64,000 bases of DNA from Lactococcus nasutitermitis. Lineage in GTDB: Bacteria > Bacillota > Bacilli > Lactobacillales > Streptococcaceae. Shown here piece by piece: positions 26,047 through 34,904 of the stretch. The DNA lies in NCBI RefSeq assembly GCF_018403765.1, contig NZ_BOVQ01000006.1:1-64000 (forward strand), read 5' to 3'. Below the pieces are notes generated by a model that did no database searches, had not been told where the DNA came from, and saw nothing but the letters and a program-made list of their open reading frames with translations. The position numbers were made by a program, and so were the translations under genes. Position 1 is the stretch's first letter, and each line of letters begins with the position of its first letter.

Positions 26047-26496
26047 TCAGTCAAATCGTTTTTTCCAAGTTTCAATACCCCATTTGTGGCTGCCACGTTT
26101 GAGTTTATCAATCGCTTCTTCGCTGTCAAACCAGCAGATTTTGTTGAAATCTTCCAATGGCGTATGGTCAAATTTTACAGAAGCTAGAGAATAAATATAG
26201 GCAGGATTATAATAGTAGCGATTGCGGTGCGAGCTGTAAAAATATTCGTCCGCCTGTCCGAGGAAATCGCCAATTTCCATGTCAGCGCCGAGTTCTTCAA
26301 TCAGTTCACGTTTCAGCGCAATTTCCTGATTTTCACCCGCTTCAATTTCGCCGCCAGGTAAATAGAATGCGCCATTTGGTGTCTGTACGAGACAGATTTT
26401 ACCGTCCGTTTCCCGTGAAACCACAGCATAAACGCCATAACGCGCTTCATAATTTTTTCCGTCAATTTTTTCACCAAAAGTTGGAATTTCTGTCAT
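26047..26496 (-). CDS. NUDIX hydrolase
   Basis: This 149-aa protein has the NUDIX box GGEIEAGENQEIALKRELIEELG (residues about 48-70) matching GX5EX7REUXEEXGU. The substrate is a nucleoside diphosphate linked to another group, not identifiable from sequence; MutT-like housecleaning is possible. AAAAGGAATG lies before the ATG. It is convergent to rpiA and divergent from mreC. Confidence 0.85.
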   Translation of the reverse strand: MTEIPTFGEKIDGKNYEARYGVYAVVSRETDGKICLVQTPNGAFYLPGGEIEAGENQEIALKRELIEELGADMEIGDFLGQADEYFYSSHRNRYYYNPAYIYSLASVKFDHTPLEDFNKICWFDSEEAIDKLKRGSHKWGIETWKKRFD

Positions 26497-26520
26497 TTTT
26501 CATTCCTTTTCTCATTAAAA

Positions 26521-26590
26521 ATTTTTTTGACAGACACAAATTTGCTTTTGACAAAGCTGTCAAAACTAAAAAATTCTGTCAAAAAACGCT
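26521..26590. repeat. Cluster of palindrome half-sites upstream of mreC
   Basis: TTTTTTGACAG at 26523, a full TTTTGACAAAGCTGTCAAAA at 26546-26565, and TTCTGTCAAAAAA near 26574. The rest of the 26497-26731 gap holds the NUDIX and mreC promoters. Confidence 0.65.
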
Positions 26591-26637
26591 TACATATAAT
26601 TTTCTTTGTCACTATTCTATCAAAAATTCGTTAAATT

Positions 26638-26646
26638 TGATAAAAT
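26638..26646 (+). promoter_or_regulatory. Likely mreC promoter, extended -10
   Basis: TGATAAAAT (-10 at 26641-26646). The predicted start is near 26653, giving a leader of about 80 nt that contains a 21-codon frame (26656-26721) ending inside the mreC ribosome-binding site. Confidence 0.5.
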
Positions 26647-26731
26647 AAGATACGTATGCGAGTAAATGAGTCAAAGAAAAAATTTTACCAGACTATAAAA
26701 ATTACTCAGCTAGTCCTCTAAGGAGATTACA

Positions 26732-27613
26732 TTGAAAAAATTCAATCTTAGTAAAATGATTATTATCGCCCTGATAATTGTAATTGCTGCACTCTCAGCG
26801 ATTGCTATTTCTGCACGTAATTTCACAACTGACAGAAGTCCAGCAGCCATGACACAAACAATCAATGACGGTACGAGCTTTTTTGACAAAATCATTGGAA
26901 CACCTGTCAATTTTGTTCAAGACAAAGCCAATGAAGTGTCAAATCTCATGAACACTTACAAGCAAAATGAAAGTCTAAAAAAACAACTTTCAAGTTTAAA
27001 AGATGATAAAAACCAGCTAGAAAGTACCCAAGCTGAAAATAAAGAACTAAAAAAAGAACTCGGACTTCAAGAAACATTAACAGACTATGAAACAGTAAAT
27101 GCTAATGTCATCACAAGAAATCCAGCATCATGGAGCGACACACTCGTCATTGACCGTGGCAAAAAAGATGATTTAAAAGATGGCATGGTCGTCATGGCAA
27201 ACGGAGGCATTATCGGCAGAATTATCCAAGTCAACCAAAACAGTGCAAAAGTCGCCCTTCTTAGCGCAACCAAAGGAATTGCCAACAAAATCCCAGTTCT
27301 TCTAGGTTCAGCAAGTAACCCAACCTACGGCATTCTCTCAGGTTACGACAGCAAACAAGGCACTTACATTGTCAATAATGTAGATAGTCAAGTCAAACTC
27401 AAAAAAGGAAGTCAAGTTTTTACGAGTGGACTTGGAAGTGGTACAACAGACAGCATTGTTAGCAGCCCCAAAGGACTTCTTGTCGGAACAGTTGTCAGCA
27501 CAAAATATGACGACCAAGGACTTGACCATATCATCTATGTGAAACCATCAAGCAGTCTTTATGACATAAGCTTCGTCTCTGTCGTTAAACGCCAGATTGG
27601 AGGCAATGAATGA
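26732..27613 (+). CDS. mreC: Cell-shape protein MreC
   Basis: MreC (293 aa) organises peripheral peptidoglycan synthesis. It has a short cytoplasmic start, one membrane helix (about residues 10-30), a coiled coil (about 65-115) and the beta-rich MreC domain (ANVITRNPASWSDTLVIDRG...). The start codon is TTG at 26732, supported by AAGGAG 6 nt upstream; no ATG lies at a suitable place. Its stop overlaps mreD as ATGA. Confidence 0.92.
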   Translation: MKKFNLSKMIIIALIIVIAALSAIAISARNFTTDRSPAAMTQTINDGTSFFDKIIGTPVNFVQDKANEVSNLMNTYKQNESLKKQLSSLKDDKNQLESTQAENKELKKELGLQETLTDYETVNANVITRNPASWSDTLVIDRGKKDDLKDGMVVMANGGIIGRIIQVNQNSAKVALLSATKGIANKIPVLLGSASNPTYGILSGYDSKQGTYIVNNVDSQVKLKKGSQVFTSGLGSGTTDSIVSSPKGLLVGTVVSTKYDDQGLDHIIYVKPSSSLYDISFVSVVKRQIGGNE

Positions 27614-28149
27614 GTAGATTCACTTTTCAATTTTTCAGTCCAATTCTCCTCTTTTTTCTCCTCCTCTTGGATGGACAGCTCACTCACCTCTTTACCGTGC
27701 TGAGTGCTGGGACATTGACTCCAGTTTGCCATCTCACCCTGATTTTTCTGGTTTATACCTCTACGCAACATCGTCATAGCTATATGGTATTTCTAGCGCT
27801 ATTTTTGGGAATTGTGTACGACAGTTATTTTCTGGGGATTTATGGCATAGCAAGCTTGCTGATTCCATTGATTGCTCTTTTCGTTTACAATATACAAAAT
27901 GTTATCTTCACAAATCGTTGGACAAGACTTTTCTCAATTATCATCATTGTAACTACTTTTGAAGTGGCAAGTGCTATTATTGTCAGCGCATTTGGCTTTT
28001 CACAACTCAATTTTAGTGATTTTGTCGTTTATCAACTTGCCCCAACTCTTTTGCTGAATATCCTACTAGCAGTAGTTCTACAATCACCATTAGAACATCT
28101 TTATAAGTTGAATAAAAGAAAATCCAGAGTTTCTGATATAAAAATTTAA
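27610..28149 (+). CDS. mreD: Cell-shape protein MreD
   Basis: MreD (179 aa) is a five- to six-helix membrane partner of MreC. The family's early features PILLFFLLLLDGQL and the central FLGIVYDSYFLGIYG are visible. It is co-translated with mreC. The order mreC-mreD followed by a PcsB/Usp45-type gene is the usual one in streptococci and lactococci. Confidence 0.9.
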   Translation: MSRFTFQFFSPILLFFLLLLDGQLTHLFTVLSAGTLTPVCHLTLIFLVYTSTQHRHSYMVFLALFLGIVYDSYFLGIYGIASLLIPLIALFVYNIQNVIFTNRWTRLFSIIIIVTTFEVASAIIVSAFGFSQLNFSDFVVYQLAPTLLLNILLAVVLQSPLEHLYKLNKRKSRVSDIKI

Positions 28150-28229
28150 CATGAAATGACTGAAATAGTATTAAAAAAATGATATCATACATAAGATACT
28201 ATTAAAAGGAAATAATAATAAAAGATTAT

Positions 28230-29426
28230 ATGAAAAACAGAACTCTCTCAGCATTCTTGGTGTCAACAGTATTTTTAACGGCAACTGCAACAGTAACAAA
28301 GGTTAGCGCCAATGACAGCACAGATTCACAGATTGCTCAACAAAATCCAACGATTTCTAGCGCTCAAAGTGCTTCTGCGCAAGCACAAGCCCAAGTTGAT
28401 TCTCTATAATCAAAAATCAATACTCTCAAATCTAGCCAAGCAAAAATAAAAGCACAAATGGCAGATTTGCTAGCTACAGATAAAAAACTTACAGCAGATA
28501 TAGCCAGTCTTCGCGAAAATATTCAAGAACGAAGCAGCTTCCTAGAAGCTCAAGCTCGGAGCGCTCAGGTAAATAATTCAACCATGAATTATTTAAATGC
28601 TATCATCAACTCTAAATCTATCACTAATGCCATCCAAAAAGTTACCGCAATGGCAACAGTAACAACTGCGAATAAGAATATGATTGAGCAGCAACAAGCT
28701 GACATGACTTCCGTCACAAAAAAACTTGAACAAAGTCAAAAAGATGAAGGCAAAGCAGTTAAAGCTCAAAATAAATTAGCTCAACAGAACCAAGCACTTT
28801 TAACGCAACAAGCTCAGTTAAAAGTCGCACAAACGAATTACCAACTCACGATTACAACAGCAGAAGGTAAAAAATCAGAATTACTAGCTCAAAAAGCAGC
28901 CGAGGAAAAAGCAGCCGCAGCCACTGCAGCCAAAGTCAAAGCAGAACAAGAAGCTGTAAAAGCTGCAAATAGCAAACCAATTCCTCCAGCTCCTTCATCT
29001 TCAAATAATACAAGTTCATCAAATGCAGCTACAGCTACAGCTAGTTCAAATTCTTCAAGCAATAGCTCAACTCCAGGAAGTTACAGTTCAACTAATATTG
29101 CTCATTATATGGGGTGTACAGAGTACGTCAAGGGAGCATTTGGTAGTCGTGTAGGGGATGTTTGGGGAGATGGTAAAGATTGGGCTAATTCTGCACGTTC
29201 GGATGGATTTACAGTTGACTTTAATCCAGTAGCAGGTTCAACAGTCGCTGTATTTGGACCAGGACAACGTGGCGGAGACCGTGGTCACGTCGCAGTAGTC
29301 GAAAGTGTGGATAAAGCTGCTGGAACAATGAAAATCGGAGAAGCGATAGATCTCGGAAATGGTTATTTCAACACAGAAAGTGACGTTCCAATTAGTTTAG
29401 CAGATTTAGGTTTTATCCACGTTTAA
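28230..29426 (+). pseudogene. usp45-like secreted CHAP protein, broken by a stop codon
   Basis: The frame opens at 28230 with a signal peptide (MKNRTLSAFLVSTVFLTATATVTKVSA) and closely follows the Usp45 layout: coiled coil, Ser/Ala linker, CHAP domain with MGCTEYVKG (catalytic Cys) and RGGDRGHVAVV (catalytic His). Codon 60 is TAA (28407-28409) where the neighbour has CAA (Gln), so one C-to-T change truncates it; the rest stays open to 29426. Without readthrough the downstream part lacks a signal peptide. The CHAP domain differs clearly from usp45, so it is an old paralogue recently inactivated, or a strain-specific nonsense allele. Confidence 0.8.
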
Positions 29427-29443
29427 GGAATAGAAATTACAGA

Positions 29444-29505
29444 TACAATTTGATATCAAATTGTAACATTAAAGTAAAATAAGAGTATCATAAGAATGTT
29501 ATACT
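29444..29505 (+). promoter_or_regulatory. usp45 promoter with palindrome and WalR-like box
   Basis: A perfect palindrome (29444-29465, centre TTTGATATCAAA) overlaps TGTAAC-N5-AGTAAA (29462-29478), one base off the WalR consensus TGTWAH-N5-TGTWAH. TGTTATACT (-10 at 29500-29505) follows. WalR control of pcsB is known in streptococci; here it is inferred. Confidence 0.5.
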
Positions 29506-29556
29506 AAAAAGCATAGACCGATTTCATAGAGAGGAAAATATCAAAAAAACAATCAT

Positions 29557-30873
29557 ATGAAAAAAAGGATTATATCAACAGTCTTACTGTCAACAGTACT
29601 TTTAGCAACAGCAGCAACATTCACAAGTGTCAATGCCGATGAGAGTACAGACTCAAAAATCGCTCAACAGGACTCAACTATTGCATCAGCGTCAAGTGCA
29701 AAAGCACAAGCGCAAACACAAATGGATAGCTTGCAAACGAAAGTTGATGCTCTACAAACACAGCAAACAAACGCAAAAAATAAAATTAATAAAATCAAGA
29801 GTCAAGCGCAAGCGCTTAATAAGCAAATGGCAACCTTGAATCAAAATATTCAAGAACGGACATCAACATTAGATGCTCAAGCACGTTCAGCGCAAATCAA
29901 TTCTTCTGCTACAAGTTATCTTGATGCTGTGGTAAGCTCTAAATCAATCACAGATGTGGTTCAAAAAATCACAGCAATGGCAACAGTTACAAGTGCTAAT
30001 CAACAAATGTTGAAACAACAAAAAGCAGACCAAAAATCTCTTGAACAAAAATCAAATGAGATGAAGAAAAATTATCAACAATTCTCAAAACTGTATGATA
30101 ATTTAAATGCACAAGCAAAAGAAATCGCGACAGAACAAGCGAATCTTAAAGTTGCAACATTGAACTATCAAGCAACGATTGCAACTGCTCAAAGTACAAA
30201 AAATTCTCTTGAAGCACAAAAAGCAGCAGCTCAAAAAGTAGCTGAACAAAAAGCAGCAGCTCAAAAAGCTTATGATGCACAACAGGCAGCGGCAGCTCAA
30301 GCTGAAAAACAAGCGGCAGCCGCACCAGCAGTACAAACTCCAGCTTCTTCAACAAGCTCAGCACCTGCTGCTTCAACCCCATCTACACCAGCAAGTAGCT
30401 CAAGTTCATCTAGCAGTAGTTCATCAAGCAATTCAAATTCAACTACAAATTCTAACTCGAATTCGAATTCAAACAATGATGTAACATATGGCGGTGGAGG
30501 TTCAGGCATCAATAGTACTCCTATCGCTAACCCTTATGCTGGTGGTGGCTGTACAGATTATGTATGGCAATACTTCGCTGCACAAAGAATCTATATCAGA
30601 AATATCATGCCAGGTAATGGTGGTCAATGGGCAACTAATGGTCCAGCACAAGGAATTCTCCATGTAGTATCTGCGGCACCAGGTGTTATTGCTTCTGGTT
30701 TCTCTACAGCCTTTGTAGGCTATGCAGGTTCTCCTTATGGTCACGTTGCAATCGTCACAGCAGTTAATTCTGATGGTACGATTAACGTTATCGAAGGTGG
30801 TAGTGGCTTCGGTTGGGGACATACTCGTGATAATGTGAGCGCCGCTGGTGTAACATTCTTGATGCCAAATTAA
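29557..30873 (+). CDS. usp45: Secreted CHAP-domain peptidoglycan hydrolase, Usp45/PcsB type
   Basis: This 438-aa protein matches lactococcal Usp45 in layout and in long stretches of the C-terminus (GGGCTDYVWQYFAAQ, NIMPGNGGQW). The signal peptide is residues 1-27 (cleavage after VNA), the coiled coil is about 30-250, a Ser/Asn linker spans about 260-310, and the CHAP domain ends the protein with Cys332 and His396. PcsB relatives cut peptidoglycan at division sites, activated by FtsEX. GAGAGG lies about 20 nt before the ATG, farther than usual. A strong terminator follows. Confidence 0.92.
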   Translation: MKKRIISTVLLSTVLLATAATFTSVNADESTDSKIAQQDSTIASASSAKAQAQTQMDSLQTKVDALQTQQTNAKNKINKIKSQAQALNKQMATLNQNIQERTSTLDAQARSAQINSSATSYLDAVVSSKSITDVVQKITAMATVTSANQQMLKQQKADQKSLEQKSNEMKKNYQQFSKLYDNLNAQAKEIATEQANLKVATLNYQATIATAQSTKNSLEAQKAAAQKVAEQKAAAQKAYDAQQAAAAQAEKQAAAAPAVQTPASSTSSAPAASTPSTPASSSSSSSSSSSSNSNSTTNSNSNSNSNNDVTYGGGGSGINSTPIANPYAGGGCTDYVWQYFAAQRIYIRNIMPGNGGQWATNGPAQGILHVVSAAPGVIASGFSTAFVGYAGSPYGHVAIVTAVNSDGTINVIEGGSGFGWGHTRDNVSAAGVTFLMPN

Positions 30874-30897
30874 AGTAAGCTAGTTAAAAAATAAAAT

Positions 30898-30950
30898 AAA
30901 AAAAGATTTTGCGCGGGGAAAGCAAATTTTCCTAACGCAAATCTTTTTTT
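30898..30950 (+). terminator. usp45 terminator
   Basis: A long hairpin with outer arms AAAAAGATTTTGCG/CGCAAATCTTTTT and inner GGGGAAAG/TTTCCT, followed by a T-run. Confidence 0.88.
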
Positions 30951-31001
30951 GCTTATTGTGATATAATAAAACAATAAAATGAAGTAAAGGAAAATGAAAA
31001 A

Positions 31002-32879
31002 ATGTGTGGAATTGTCGGCTTCGTCGATGACATGAGTCAAGAAAATAAAACAAAAACACTGGAAGAAATGATGAATACAATCATTCATCGTGGCCCTAGT
31101 AGTTCAGGAGAGTTTATTGATGATAAGGCTGCGATTGGTTTTAGACGTCTTTCAATCATTGACCTTGCTGGTGGCGACCAACCTATTTATAATGAAGATA
31201 AAACAAAATTGATTACTTTCAATGGGGAAATTTATAATTTTCAAGTGTTGAGAGAAGAATTGATTAGTAAAGGACATATCTTTACAACACACGCAGATAC
31301 TGAAGTTTTGCTTCATGGTTATGAAGAATACGGTGTAGAGCTTCTACAAAAAATCCGCGGAATGTTTGCTTTTGTTATCTGGGATAGTGAAAAACAAGAA
31401 CTTTTTGGTGCGCGCGATCATTTCGGTATCAAACCACTTTACTATGCTCAGATGAACGGCACTTTTATGTACGGTTCAGAAATCAAGAGCTTTTTGAAAC
31501 ACCCAAATTTCAATAAAGAGTTAAATAAAGAAGCATTGAAACCTTATATGACTTTCCAATATTCAGCACTTGATGAAACTTTCTTTAAAGGTGTTTACCG
31601 TATTAAAGAGGGGCATTATTTCACATATAAAGATGGTGTTTTGGATATTAAACCTTACTGGGATGTTAATGTTCATGAGGAAAATCTTTCACTTGAAGAG
31701 TCTATTGACTTGATTGATAAAACAGTTTTGGAATCTGTTGAAGCACATAAGTTCGCTGATGTTGAAGTGGGTGCTTTTGTATCAAGTGGTGTGGACTCAA
31801 GCTATGTAGCTTCAACACTTCGTCCTGACCACACTTATTCTATTGGTTTTGGTCAAGGAACATTTAATGAGTCAAAACAAGCAAAACAGTTGACAGATAT
31901 GATTGGTTTGAACAATACTTCGCGTGAAATTCATAGTGATGAAGCATTTAAGTATTTTTCACAAATTCAATATTATCTTGATGAACCAGATTCCAATCCT
32001 TCATGCGTTCCTCTTTTCTTCCTTGCTGAACTCGCTGCACGTGATGTACGTGTTGTCATGAGTGGTGAAGGTGCTGACGAACTTTTTGCAGGATATGAAG
32101 CTTATGGTTTTAACACAAATTCTCGTGCGGTTCGTGTTGTTGCTGAAGGATTGAAAAAATTGCCAAAATCTATGCGTTATTCGATTGCAAATGGTATTAA
32201 AAATAAACATTTTCATGGGCAAACACATCTTTATCGCTCACTCGCTCGTGCTGAAGATTTCTTTATTGGACAAGCAAAAGTCTTTGAAGAATCAGAAAGT
32301 ACAACATTCTTGAAAAAAGAATATCAAACAGCCCCTACTGTGAAAGAAATTGTAGAAAAAACTTACAAAAAAGCACCAAAAGGTTCTGAATTGCGTAAAA
32401 TGCAATATTTGGATGTTCATCAATGGATGCCGGGAGATATTTTGCTCAAAGCAGATAAGATGTCAATGGCGCATTCGTTGGAGTTGCGTGTTCCTTTGCT
32501 TGATATTGAGTTGATGCACACAGCAGAACAAATTCCTACGAAGTATTTGCTGAATGATAAAAATACAAAATATGCTTTCCGTCAAGCGGCAAAACGTCAT
32601 TTGCCAGAAGAGTGGTCAAATCGTAAAAAACTTGGTTTTCCTGTACCGATTAAAGACTGGTTAAGGGAAGAAAAGTATTATAAAGTAGTTCGTCATTTAT
32701 TTGAACAAGAATTTGTTTCAGAATTCTTTGACCAAGAGAAGATTTTGGAACTTTTGGATGATAATTTCCAAGGAAAAAATGATGAACGTCGTAAGATTTG
32801 GACGATTTATACATTTTTGACATGGTATGATGTTTATTTTGTCAACAATGGCGAAAAACCTGAGGCAGTTGCAGTTTAA
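31002..32879 (+). CDS. asnH: Asparagine synthase-type amidotransferase AsnH
   Basis: This 625-aa enzyme has an N-terminal glutaminase domain with nucleophile Cys2 (MCGIVGFVDD) and an ATP pyrophosphatase-type synthetase domain with SSGVDSS (about residues 262-268). By sequence alone it is an asparagine synthase (asnB type). Because it is followed by aslA and racD it is probably AsnH, which amidates D-Asp to D-Asn in the lactococcal peptidoglycan cross-bridge. TATAAT at 30961 and AAAGGAAAATG before the start are visible. Confidence 0.85.
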   Translation: MCGIVGFVDDMSQENKTKTLEEMMNTIIHRGPSSSGEFIDDKAAIGFRRLSIIDLAGGDQPIYNEDKTKLITFNGEIYNFQVLREELISKGHIFTTHADTEVLLHGYEEYGVELLQKIRGMFAFVIWDSEKQELFGARDHFGIKPLYYAQMNGTFMYGSEIKSFLKHPNFNKELNKEALKPYMTFQYSALDETFFKGVYRIKEGHYFTYKDGVLDIKPYWDVNVHEENLSLEESIDLIDKTVLESVEAHKFADVEVGAFVSSGVDSSYVASTLRPDHTYSIGFGQGTFNESKQAKQLTDMIGLNNTSREIHSDEAFKYFSQIQYYLDEPDSNPSCVPLFFLAELAARDVRVVMSGEGADELFAGYEAYGFNTNSRAVRVVAEGLKKLPKSMRYSIANGIKNKHFHGQTHLYRSLARAEDFFIGQAKVFEESESTTFLKKEYQTAPTVKEIVEKTYKKAPKGSELRKMQYLDVHQWMPGDILLKADKMSMAHSLELRVPLLDIELMHTAEQIPTKYLLNDKNTKYAFRQAAKRHLPEEWSNRKKLGFPVPIKDWLREEKYYKVVRHLFEQEFVSEFFDQEKILELLDDNFQGKNDERRKIWTIYTFLTWYDVYFVNNGEKPEAVAV

Positions 32880-32919
32880 ATAAAAAAGTTTATAAGGAAA
32901 AATATTTAAGGAGTTTGTC

Positions 32920-34140
32920 GTGGTAGATTTTCAACCGATTTTATTGGGAAGTGATATCAATGTTTATGGAATGGCGCGCTCATTTCATGAAGAATTTGGA
33001 ATTACTTCGATTGCGCTGAGTGCATTGCAGTTGGCACCAACGAAATATTCTAAAATTGTTGATGTGCAATGTCATTCGGATTTTGATCAGGAAGAAGTGT
33101 TTATTAAAGTTCTTCGAGATTTTATAGCTCAACATAAAGAGGATAAGAAAAAGTATCTTTTAGTGGCTTGTGGTGATGGTTATGCACAAATGGCTTCTAA
33201 ATATAAAGAAGAACTTTCTAGTTTCTTTGAAGTACCATATATTGACTATTCACTCTATCAACAGTTAGAAAATAAACCTGATTTTTATAATATCTGTGAG
33301 AAATATAATCTTCCTTATCCAAAAACTGTTTTAGTGACTCCTGAATCTAATATTGAGGAATTAGTTGAAAGTCTAACTTTCCCTTATCCGATGATTTTGA
33401 AACCAGGAAATTCGATTAGTTATTTGGAAGTGCATTTTGAAGGGCAGAAAAAAGCTTTTACAATCCGTGATGAAGCTGAGATGAAACTCATGCTGACACG
33501 TTGTTATGAAGCTGGCTATCCTGATGAGATGATTATTCAAGATTTTATTCCGGGAACGGATGAAAATATGCGTGTTCTTAATGCTTATGTCGGACAAGAC
33601 CATAAGGTGCGTATGATGTGTTTGGGACATCCTTTGCTTGAAGATCCTAGTCCAAAAGCGATTGGTAATTATGTGGCTATCTTGCCTGATTACAATGAAA
33701 AAGTATATCAACAAATTAAAGAATTTCTTGAAACGATTGAATATACGGGATTTGCGAATTTTGATATGAAATATGACCCACGTGATGGAGAGTATAAACT
33801 CTTTGAAATCAATCTGCGTCAGGGAAGAAGTAGTTTTTATGTTACTTTGAACGGTTATAATTTGACACGCTATCTGGTTGAAGATAGAATTGAGAATGTG
33901 CCATTTAAAGAGACGGTTTATGGTAAAGGAACAAAGCTTTGGCTTGGGGTTCCTAAAAAGGTTTTATTGACATATGTTAATCCTACTTTTAAGGCGGAGA
34001 TTGAAGAATATATTAAGACAAAGAATTATGGAACAACTCTTTTTTACGGAAAAGATGCTTCGCCAAAGCGTTATATTTTAATGAAATACGCTTTTCATCG
34101 CTATATTGGTGCGTTTAGGCAATATTTTTCTCAAAGATAA
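32920..34140 (+). CDS. aslA: D-aspartate ligase AslA (ATP-grasp)
   Basis: This 406-aa ATP-grasp ligase attaches D-aspartate to the lysine of the peptidoglycan precursor to form the cross-bridge. The central ATP-grasp fold (MILKPGNSISY..., EMIIQDFIPGTDENMR, FANFDMKYDP...FEINLRQGRSSFYV) is intact. The start is GTG at 32920 with AAGGAG 8 nt upstream. Position between asnH and racD supports the role. Aslfm of Enterococcus faecium is the characterised relative. Confidence 0.87.
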   Translation: MVDFQPILLGSDINVYGMARSFHEEFGITSIALSALQLAPTKYSKIVDVQCHSDFDQEEVFIKVLRDFIAQHKEDKKKYLLVACGDGYAQMASKYKEELSSFFEVPYIDYSLYQQLENKPDFYNICEKYNLPYPKTVLVTPESNIEELVESLTFPYPMILKPGNSISYLEVHFEGQKKAFTIRDEAEMKLMLTRCYEAGYPDEMIIQDFIPGTDENMRVLNAYVGQDHKVRMMCLGHPLLEDPSPKAIGNYVAILPDYNEKVYQQIKEFLETIEYTGFANFDMKYDPRDGEYKLFEINLRQGRSSFYVTLNGYNLTRYLVEDRIENVPFKETVYGKGTKLWLGVPKKVLLTYVNPTFKAEIEEYIKTKNYGTTLFYGKDASPKRYILMKYAFHRYIGAFRQYFSQR

Positions 34141-34174
34141 GAAAAGATGATATGATTAGGTAATGGAGGTAATA

Positions 34175-34882
34175 ATGGAGAATTTCTTTACGATTATTGG
34201 TGGAATGGGGACTCTAGCAACGGAAGCGTTTGTTCATACGTTAAACCGTCGAACGGAGGCACACCAAGACCAAGATTATTTGGATTATATTGTGGTCAAT
34301 CATGCGACAATCCCAGACCGCACGGCTTATATCAAAGATAATTCACTAGAAGACCCAGAAGAAAGAATTATTGAGGATTTGAAGTTGCAAAGTCAGCTTC
34401 AGCCTAAGTTCTTTGTTATTCCTTGCAATACGGCGCATTATTATTTTGAAGGTTTACAGGCGGCGACGGAGATTCCTATTTTACATATGCCACGAATTGC
34501 TGTCGAGGCTATCAAGGAACGTTTTCCTGAGAGTAAGCGCATTGCAGTTCTTGCAACTGAGGGAACTATCTTGACGGATGTTTATCGACATGAACTGGAA
34601 GCACAAGGTTATGAATGTATCGTTCCTAATCAGGCGTTGCAAAATAAGGTAAATGATTTGATTTACCATGAAGTCAAGGAAAATAAAAACTTGAACTTTG
34701 AACTTTATACGGAGATTTTGGAAGAAGTTGCTGAAACAATGAGTTGTGAAGTAACGATTTTAGGTTGTACGGAGCTTTCGTGCCTTTATGAAGAGTATAA
34801 TCTTGATGATAAATATAATATCATTGATGCACAAGCTGAAACTGTTGGGAGAACATTGGAGTTAATGGAGAAAAAGAAGTAA
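34175..34882 (+). CDS. racD: Aspartate racemase RacD
   Basis: This 235-aa racemase makes D-aspartate for AslA. The family motifs FTIIGGMGTLATEAF at the start, PCNTAH (first catalytic Cys) and GCTELS (second catalytic Cys) are present. The start at 34175 is chosen because GGAGG lies 5 nt upstream; the in-frame ATG at 34163 overlaps that site. It is third in the asnH-aslA-racD operon. Confidence 0.9.
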   Translation: MENFFTIIGGMGTLATEAFVHTLNRRTEAHQDQDYLDYIVVNHATIPDRTAYIKDNSLEDPEERIIEDLKLQSQLQPKFFVIPCNTAHYYFEGLQAATEIPILHMPRIAVEAIKERFPESKRIAVLATEGTILTDVYRHELEAQGYECIVPNQALQNKVNDLIYHEVKENKNLNFELYTEILEEVAETMSCEVTILGCTELSCLYEEYNLDDKYNIIDAQAETVGRTLELMEKKK

Positions 34883-34904
34883 TGACAGTATAGGAAAGGA
34901 TTGA

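Noticed and set aside
28400-28415. Recoding of stop codons (TAA here, TGA at 53374, TAG at 57706) as a shared mechanism
   Set aside because: All three stop codons are involved in unrelated genes, and no selenocysteine-type element or suppressor tRNA was seen. Independent mutations are simpler.
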